Assembly: GCA_958349055.1 (NCBI GenBank)
Contig: CATWBO010000008.1
Coordinates: 5,544 to 69,543, forward strand
Direction: 5' to 3'
Origin: an uncultured bacterium
GTDB taxonomy: Bacteria; Actinomycetota; Coriobacteriia; Coriobacteriales; Coriobacteriaceae
Length of the DNA: 64,000 nt
The stretch's first letter is position 1. Each line of letters starts with the position of its first letter. Made by a program: the position numbers and the translations under genes. The notes under the pieces are model-generated. The model was not told where the DNA came from, did not search any database, and saw only the letters and a program-made list of their open reading frames with translations. This document shows, one piece after another, positions 59,785 to 64,000 of the stretch.

Positions 59785-60879
59785 ATGAAAAAAATAATGC
59801 TCGTCTTCGGTACGCGCCCGGAGGCAATCAAGATGAGCCCGCTCGTCAACGAGCTGAAGGCGCGCGCGGATGAGTTCGAGACCGTCGTGACCGTGACCGG
59901 CCAGCATCGCGAGATGTTGGACCAAGTTCTGCGTGTCTTCGGTGTGACTCCCGACCACGACCTGGCAATCATGAAGCCGGGCCAGACGCTGTTCGACGTG
60001 ACGTGCGACGTGTTGCTCAAGCTCAAGGCGGTCCTCGAGGACGAGAGGCCCGACGTGGTCCTGGTCCACGGTGACACCACGACCAGCTTCGCCGCTGCGC
60101 TCGCATGCTTCTACCTGCAGATCCCCGTGGGGCACGTCGAGGCGGGCCTTCGCACGCACGACATCTACAGCCCCTGGCCCGAGGAGTTCAACCGCCAGGC
60201 GGTCGACATCGTGAGCGAGTACTACTTCGCCCCGACGGAGGCGAGCAAGGAGAACTTGCTCAATGAGGGCAAGTCTGAAGGCAAAATCTGGGTGACCGGC
60301 AACACCGGTATCGACGCCCTGCGTACCACCGTGCGCGAGGGGTACTCCCACCCCGAGCTCGAGTGGGCCGAGGGCTCCCGCCTCATCCTCATCACGGCAC
60401 ACCGCCGCGAGAACCTGGGCGAGCCCATGCACCGCATGTTCCGCGCCATCCGACGCGTGATGGAGGAGCACCCCGACACCAAGGCGATCTACCCCATCCA
60501 CATGAACCCGCTCGTCCGTAATGCCGCCCACGAGGAGCTCGACGGCTTCGACCGCCTGCATATTATCGACCCGCTCGAGGTGCTCGACTTCCACAACTTC
60601 ATGGCGGCGAGCCACCTCATCCTCACCGACTCGGGCGGCATCCAGGAGGAGGCCCCGAGCTTGGGCAAGCCGGTGCTCGTGATGCGCGACACCACCGAGC
60701 GCCCCGAGGGAGTCGCCGCCGGCACGCTGAAGCTCGTCGGCACCGAGGAGGACGTCATCTACCGCGAGTTCAGCCGCCTGCTCAGCGATCAGGCCGAGTA
60801 CGAGGGCATGAGCCATGCGTCGAATCCGTACGGTGACGGGCATGCGAGCGAGCGCATCGCGGAAGTACTGGCACAGTAG
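59785..60879 (+). CDS. wecB: UDP-N-acetylglucosamine 2-epimerase (non-hydrolysing)
   Basis: Interconverts UDP-GlcNAc and UDP-ManNAc. About 364 residues: IMLVFGTRPEAIKMSPLV, VLVHGDTTTSFAAALACFY, GHVEAGLRTHDIYSPWPEE, ITAHRRENLG and LTDSGGIQEEAP. ATG 59785 was chosen, 11 bases from AGGAAGG; GTG 59776 is too near it, and TTG 59782 is possible. No wecC dehydrogenase follows, so the product would be ManNAc or feed a dehydrogenase elsewhere. Confidence 0.95.
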   Translation: MKKIMLVFGTRPEAIKMSPLVNELKARADEFETVVTVTGQHREMLDQVLRVFGVTPDHDLAIMKPGQTLFDVTCDVLLKLKAVLEDERPDVVLVHGDTTTSFAAALACFYLQIPVGHVEAGLRTHDIYSPWPEEFNRQAVDIVSEYYFAPTEASKENLLNEGKSEGKIWVTGNTGIDALRTTVREGYSHPELEWAEGSRLILITAHRRENLGEPMHRMFRAIRRVMEEHPDTKAIYPIHMNPLVRNAAHEELDGFDRLHIIDPLEVLDFHNFMAASHLILTDSGGIQEEAPSLGKPVLVMRDTTERPEGVAAGTLKLVGTEEDVIYREFSRLLSDQAEYEGMSHASNPYGDGHASERIAEVLAQ

Positions 60880-60899
60880 ATTTGGAACGAGGCATCTGA

Positions 60900-61436
60900 T
60901 TGATTCCTGAGTTGGTAGACATTGGGGCCAAAAGAAGAGTACTTCCTCTGGGTAGGTATTCCTGCACGCTTGATGATATACGTGAAAGATATGTACCTGA
61001 AGACGATGGAAACCGCATCGCAATATGGGATGGTTTATTAACTGTCGTCAACTTGGTAAAAGAGACAGTCGGAAGCATCGCAGAGCTGTGGATTGGCGGC
61101 AGCTTTATCACCAGTGAAGAAAAACCTCATGATATTGACGTTGTTTTCTTCTTTAAAGAAGAATGCCTTAAAACCGTTGATGCCAAAGGAGCTTTTCTTC
61201 TGAATGTATTATCCGGACGTTACGGCCCCGATCGCAGGGTCAATAACTACGTTGATAGCTATATGATAGTTGTTCCACCAACGGAATTCGAAAATGATGC
61301 CAAACAGGGCTACACACCGTGGCGTGGGTATTGGGATCAATTCTGGTCTAAAACTCGTTTCGAGGATGATGACAAACGGTGGTTATATCCAGCTGCTGGG
61401 TATTTGGAGGTGATGATGGATGGGTACGACGATTAG
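60900..61436 (+). CDS. Predicted nucleotidyltransferase-fold protein of unknown role
   Basis: A 178-residue protein. LWIGGSFITSEEKPHDIDVV (64-82) has the form of a minimal nucleotidyltransferase site: GGS at 66-68, the Asp-x-Asp pair at 78-80, and a possible third acid at D119 in NNYVDSYMIVV. From memory it resembles the DUF6932 family. TTG start, with CGAGG seven bases upstream, 20 bases after wecB. It overlaps the next gene by 17 bases, so the two are probably a unit. Clearly lower in GC than wecB. It could be a toxin-antitoxin or defence component, or unrelated; no function is established. Confidence 0.7.
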   Translation: MIPELVDIGAKRRVLPLGRYSCTLDDIRERYVPEDDGNRIAIWDGLLTVVNLVKETVGSIAELWIGGSFITSEEKPHDIDVVFFFKEECLKTVDAKGAFLLNVLSGRYGPDRRVNNYVDSYMIVVPPTEFENDAKQGYTPWRGYWDQFWSKTRFEDDDKRWLYPAAGYLEVMMDGYDD

Positions 61437-62415
61437 CCCAGATGCTCTACTCGAGAGTCTCGGTTTCAGCGAGAACGAAAACTATGATCTCCCTGAGGAC
61501 CTGAATGATCTCTCTGTATCCAGTTTACGTGCCTTTATTAGCCAATCGTACCTTCAGCATTCGAGTGAATCCTCCGCATTGATTCACATCACTGGACCTT
61601 CCGTTGTAGGGCACAGTGCGCCCCTGCGCAGCGTTGGTGACTTTATGACTCAGCTACAATCAACATTTGAGGCTGTTGGCGCTTCTATCGAAGGATTTAA
61701 AGCGCTGAGCGGTAGCATTCCCTCTAAAATTGCTAAAAGGACTGAACTTGCTCTAGTTGCATCTCCGCTTCCCGGATCCGTAATTCTGGAAGTTGCGCCC
61801 TCCATGCCCAGGATTGAGGATTTCCGCCCAAATGGCGAACCGGCTCTATTCGACGTTGGAACAACTATTGATGCGAAAACTTTGGCTGACTGTGCCTTTG
61901 AAGAGCTTTCAAGCCTACTGTCAGATTTATCTTGCGAGACTCCGGATCAGGACGTGTTCGTCGAACATCTTGCTGAATTAGGTCCCCGAGTTGCTTCAAA
62001 TGTTCAATCTCTATGCGAGACTGTGGACAAAAGTCAAATTGACGTTGATTTTGCTTGGCGGGAACCCTCCAAAGAGAATAAAACAATTTGCGTGAGTCAT
62101 TCCTTTGCTAAATTCGCTGCCTCAGTTATTAAAGACGCCCAGGTTAATGTTGAACAGATTCATATAGAGGGAGTTTTATTAACCGTTACCACATCAGAAA
62201 AAGACCATCTTCGTATTAAGGAAGAAGGTAGTTCGGGATTATCTAGGGACACTGTTCTTCCAATTGGTGATATTCCTCCCGAGCAACTTTACGGCCTTCA
62301 GCCTGGCGACAGGGTGGCAGTTGATGCCGAAAGACAACTGTTCACGCGCGCAGGAGGAAGAAGCCATCAAAAGCTCGTAGGTGTTGGCATTAGCAAGATT
62401 AATCGTTTGGAGTAA
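61420..62415 (+). CDS. Unknown 331-residue partner of the nucleotidyltransferase-like protein
   Basis: I do not recognise this protein. It has no signal peptide or membrane helix. The first 60 residues are acidic and helical. The C-terminal 90 (from about VEQIHIEGVLLTV to the end) alternate hydrophobic residues and turns with GLQPGDRVAVDAE, as in a small beta-barrel. No R-x4-6-H HEPN motif was found, which argues against a standard HEPN/MNT toxin pair. ATG 61420 lies inside the previous gene, with GGAGGTGAT nine bases upstream, an almost perfect ribosome site, so it should be well translated. Base composition is AT-richer than the polysaccharide genes. Confidence 0.65.
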   Translation: MGTTISPDALLESLGFSENENYDLPEDLNDLSVSSLRAFISQSYLQHSSESSALIHITGPSVVGHSAPLRSVGDFMTQLQSTFEAVGASIEGFKALSGSIPSKIAKRTELALVASPLPGSVILEVAPSMPRIEDFRPNGEPALFDVGTTIDAKTLADCAFEELSSLLSDLSCETPDQDVFVEHLAELGPRVASNVQSLCETVDKSQIDVDFAWREPSKENKTICVSHSFAKFAASVIKDAQVNVEQIHIEGVLLTVTTSEKDHLRIKEEGSSGLSRDTVLPIGDIPPEQLYGLQPGDRVAVDAERQLFTRAGGRSHQKLVGVGISKINRLE

Positions 62416-62425
62416 ATAGGAGGCG

Positions 62426-62560
62426 ATGGTCGACTTCTGCGATTATTACCTGTTATGCATGAGAGCCCTCCTTTCACCGACTGGCAAAACGATTTACACC
62501 TAATTCCTGGTGCTGCTCACGGGGATTTCCTTTGTTTATGCCTTGATCTCGCTAAACTAA
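62426..62560 (+). pseudogene. Small membrane-protein ORF interrupted by a stop codon
   Basis: ATG 62426, 10 bases after the preceding gene and next to AGGAGG, opens a frame of 25 codons (MVDFCDYYLLCMRALL...) ending in TAA at 62501. The same frame continues past it for 18 more hydrophobic codons, FLVLLTGISFVYALISLN, to TAA 62558. Read through, it would be a 43-residue single-span protein. It may be a broken third member of the unit, a residue of a larger gene, or chance. Confidence 0.35.
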
Positions 62561-62626
62561 TAACTGCTGCTACCAGGGCATTTTCTGGTGCACATTCTAT
62601 TGGCTCCTACGAAGATCGGAGCGGGT

Positions 62627-63769
62627 ATGTTTGCTGCCGAGTCCTACACCAGCCGTCATTACATTGCGATTGTTGCCATGGCCTGCCTATGCGTTTTGCT
62701 GGGCGGGCCTTCTTATGCCGCAGGCGCGGAGAGCCTCATCATCGCGGGCGCGACGTACTACGAGCCGGGCGTGTCGGGTCCCGGCTGGGCTTGGACCGAT
62801 GCCGACCATCTGGAGCTTAACGGCTACGCGGGCGAGGCCATCGGCGCCGAAGGCAACCTGGTGCTGACGCTTGCCGGGCGGAACTCCGTGACGGAGTCGC
62901 ATGCGCCCGATGCGGACATCACGCTGTGCGGCATGGAGGTGTGGGGCAGCCTGACGCTTCGCGGCGCCGGGACCCTGACGGCGACGGGCTCGCAGTGCGG
63001 GATCCACGTTTCGCGGGCGCTCGTGGTGGACGGCTGCACCGTCGATGCCCGGGCAGACGGGGCCAATATTACGGACGAGGCGGTCGCCGGCGTGATCGCT
63101 GGCGACCTGGTCGTGCGCGGCGGCGGGCGCATCGTCGCAGCGGGCGCCGGGCCCGGAGCGGGCGTGCGCGCTTACGGCGTGTACCTGCAGGACACGGGCC
63201 TTGGCGATGGTGCGGCTGGCTGCCGGCTTTCCGTCGACGCCTCGTGGCTTGACGCGACCGGCGCCGACGGCGGCGTTGCGTGTGCGGGCGGATCGCTTGT
63301 GTCTGCGCGGTTTGTGACGCCTGTTGGTGGGGCCTTTGGCCCCGGCGGCGTGGTGGATGCCTCCGGGGCCATGGCTCCGCATGTGGTGATTGAGCCCGAG
63401 GGCGCGACGGCGCCGGCGGGGGAGACCGACGGGCGCGAGGTGCCCGGTGGCGCGGGCGAGCCGGCTGGTGGCGCCGGTCCTGCCGGTGGGCAGCCCGGTG
63501 CCGGGTCCGCGACGGATCCCGCCCTGAAGCCCGCGACTGCGACGCCCAAGACGATCACGACAACCAAAACGACAGTAAACAGGACCACGGTGTCCACGCC
63601 ATCCAAGGCCAAGGCTGCCGGCCCCGCCACCGCCACGCTCCCCAAGACCGCCGACAGCAACTGGATCGCCGCCTCATTAGCGCTATTCCTGCTAGGAGCA
63701 GCGCTTATAGCTGCCGCGCACCGCTGCTCGGTATCGCATGCATCGTCATGGCGGTTGTTCCCGCTTTGA
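62627..63769 (+). CDS. Secreted cell-wall-anchored surface protein with LPKTA sorting motif
   Basis: A 380-residue surface protein. Signal peptide residues 1-32 (HYIAIVAMACLCVLLGGPSY then AA). Residues 35-265 form a Gly/Ala-rich beta-type region of the carbohydrate-binding or parallel beta helix kind (GSLTLRGAGTLTATGSQCGI, LVVRGGGRIVAAGAG). Then a Pro/Gly/Thr-rich stalk, LPKTA at 338-342, a transmembrane helix (WIAASLALFLLGAALIAAA), and a tail with one Arg followed by an unusually long HRCSVSHASSWRLFPL. ATG 62627 was chosen, with CGGAGCGGG upstream and a proper signal peptide. Sorting by a sortase is inferred; the canonical motif would be LPxTG. Confidence 0.8.
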   Translation: MFAAESYTSRHYIAIVAMACLCVLLGGPSYAAGAESLIIAGATYYEPGVSGPGWAWTDADHLELNGYAGEAIGAEGNLVLTLAGRNSVTESHAPDADITLCGMEVWGSLTLRGAGTLTATGSQCGIHVSRALVVDGCTVDARADGANITDEAVAGVIAGDLVVRGGGRIVAAGAGPGAGVRAYGVYLQDTGLGDGAAGCRLSVDASWLDATGADGGVACAGGSLVSARFVTPVGGAFGPGGVVDASGAMAPHVVIEPEGATAPAGETDGREVPGGAGEPAGGAGPAGGQPGAGSATDPALKPATATPKTITTTKTTVNRTTVSTPSKAKAAGPATATLPKTADSNWIAASLALFLLGAALIAAAHRCSVSHASSWRLFPL

Positions 63770-63812
63770 GCTACGCAGGCAACCGATTAAAAGCGAGTTT
63801 TATGTTTCCCAA

Positions 63813-63850
63813 AGTAGGGGCGCACCGGCTAACGCCGGCGCGCCCCTACT
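63813..63850. terminator. Strong hairpin between convergent genes
   Basis: AGTAGGGGCGC pairs with GCGCCCCTACT over 11 bases, with CCGGC/GCCGG stacked inside and a TAAC loop. It lies 44 bases past the surface protein stop and 15 bases past the stop of the gene at the right edge, so it can serve both. T-runs are weak. Confidence 0.75.
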
Positions 63851-63865
63851 ACTGAACGGACAGTT

Positions 63866-64000
63866 TTAATTACTAAGGATACGGCAGCAATCCGTACATT
63901 CCGCACTGATATCTTCTGAATTGAAGACGCCGATGGCGTATCCATATACCATTGGCGTCGACACCATCAGATGCGGACCGCGCGGTGACCCCACATTCCG
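63866..64000 (-). CDS. C-terminal 44 residues of an unknown protein entering from the right edge
   Basis: The frame is open from the window edge to TAA at 63866-63868. The residues end VFNSEDISAECTDCCRILSN, a cysteine-rich tail. It is too short to identify and would be missed by a length filter. The hairpin right behind its stop supports a real 3' end. Convergent with the surface protein gene. Confidence 0.4.
   Translation of the reverse strand, partial: RNVGSPRGPHLMVSTPMVYGYAIGVFNSEDISAECTDCCRILSN

Noticed and set aside
60900..62415. Classic HEPN/MNT toxin-antitoxin pair
   Set aside because: The first protein has a nucleotidyltransferase-like site, but the partner is too long for a typical HEPN toxin and shows no R-x4-6-H motif.
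1..64000. CRISPR array, prophage, integrase or rRNA genes
   Set aside because: No evenly spaced direct repeats, phage structural genes, intact recombinase or rRNA sequence were found on either strand.

Overview
The window is a stretch of bacterial chromosome that most resembles Collinsella (Coriobacteriia, Actinomycetota). This assignment is an inference from high GC content, the glgC/glgD pair in a complete glycogen operon, a fused GH13-GH77 amylomaltase, LPxT-anchored surface protein style and the B12 gene order. No 16S rRNA is present to confirm it. There is one tRNA and there are no rRNA genes or CRISPR arrays.

Region 1 (1-12262, + strand) is a very GC-rich cobalamin (B12) run of 13 genes. 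It starts inside cobJ and continues cobL(cbiET)-cbiA-cobT-cobU-cobS-cobU/cobC fusion-cbiB-cobD-cobQ-cobO-cbiC-cobK. Nearly every junction overlaps by a few bases, so the cluster looks translationally coupled. It covers middle and late corrin ring steps, amidation, adenosylation, aminopropanol arm attachment and nucleotide loop assembly. It ends at a degenerate IS21-type istA fragment and a palindromic repeat.

Region 2 (12572-30828) is mostly housekeeping. It holds a radical SAM protein, a MacB-like three-gene export system, an L,D-transpeptidase, one-chain L-serine dehydratase, metK, gltX, priA, def, fmt, rsmB and a zinc-ribbon protein. The gaps between genes carry several families of intergenic palindromes.

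Region 3 (30917-44036, - strand) is storage polysaccharide metabolism: operon glgB-glgP-glgC-glgD-glgA, then a fused GH13/GH77 enzyme. Both glgA and glgB carry long lysine/alanine/threonine-rich tails resembling histone H1. Divergent from glgB is a HAD phosphatase. The promoters at both ends share GTTTTACC/GTTTACCAT motifs, which suggests one regulator.

Region 4 (45067-62560) holds a thiamine pyrophosphokinase, tRNA-Ala(GGC), a long structured leader, and then a LoaP/NusG-like antiterminator heading a surface polysaccharide operon. That operon has two phosphoglycosyl transferases, wecE, three glycosyltransferases, a Wzy-like polymerase, a pyruvyltransferase/iron-sulfur fusion, a Wzx flippase, rmlA, rmlB and wecB. 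The sugar genes suffice for dTDP-4-amino-4,6-dideoxygalactose and UDP-ManNAc. The operon is followed by an AT-richer pair of unknown genes, a nucleotidyltransferase-like protein and a 331-residue partner, and a small broken ORF.

Region 5 (62627-64000) has a secreted LPKTA-anchored surface protein, a strong hairpin, and the 3' end of an unknown gene entering from the right edge on the - strand.
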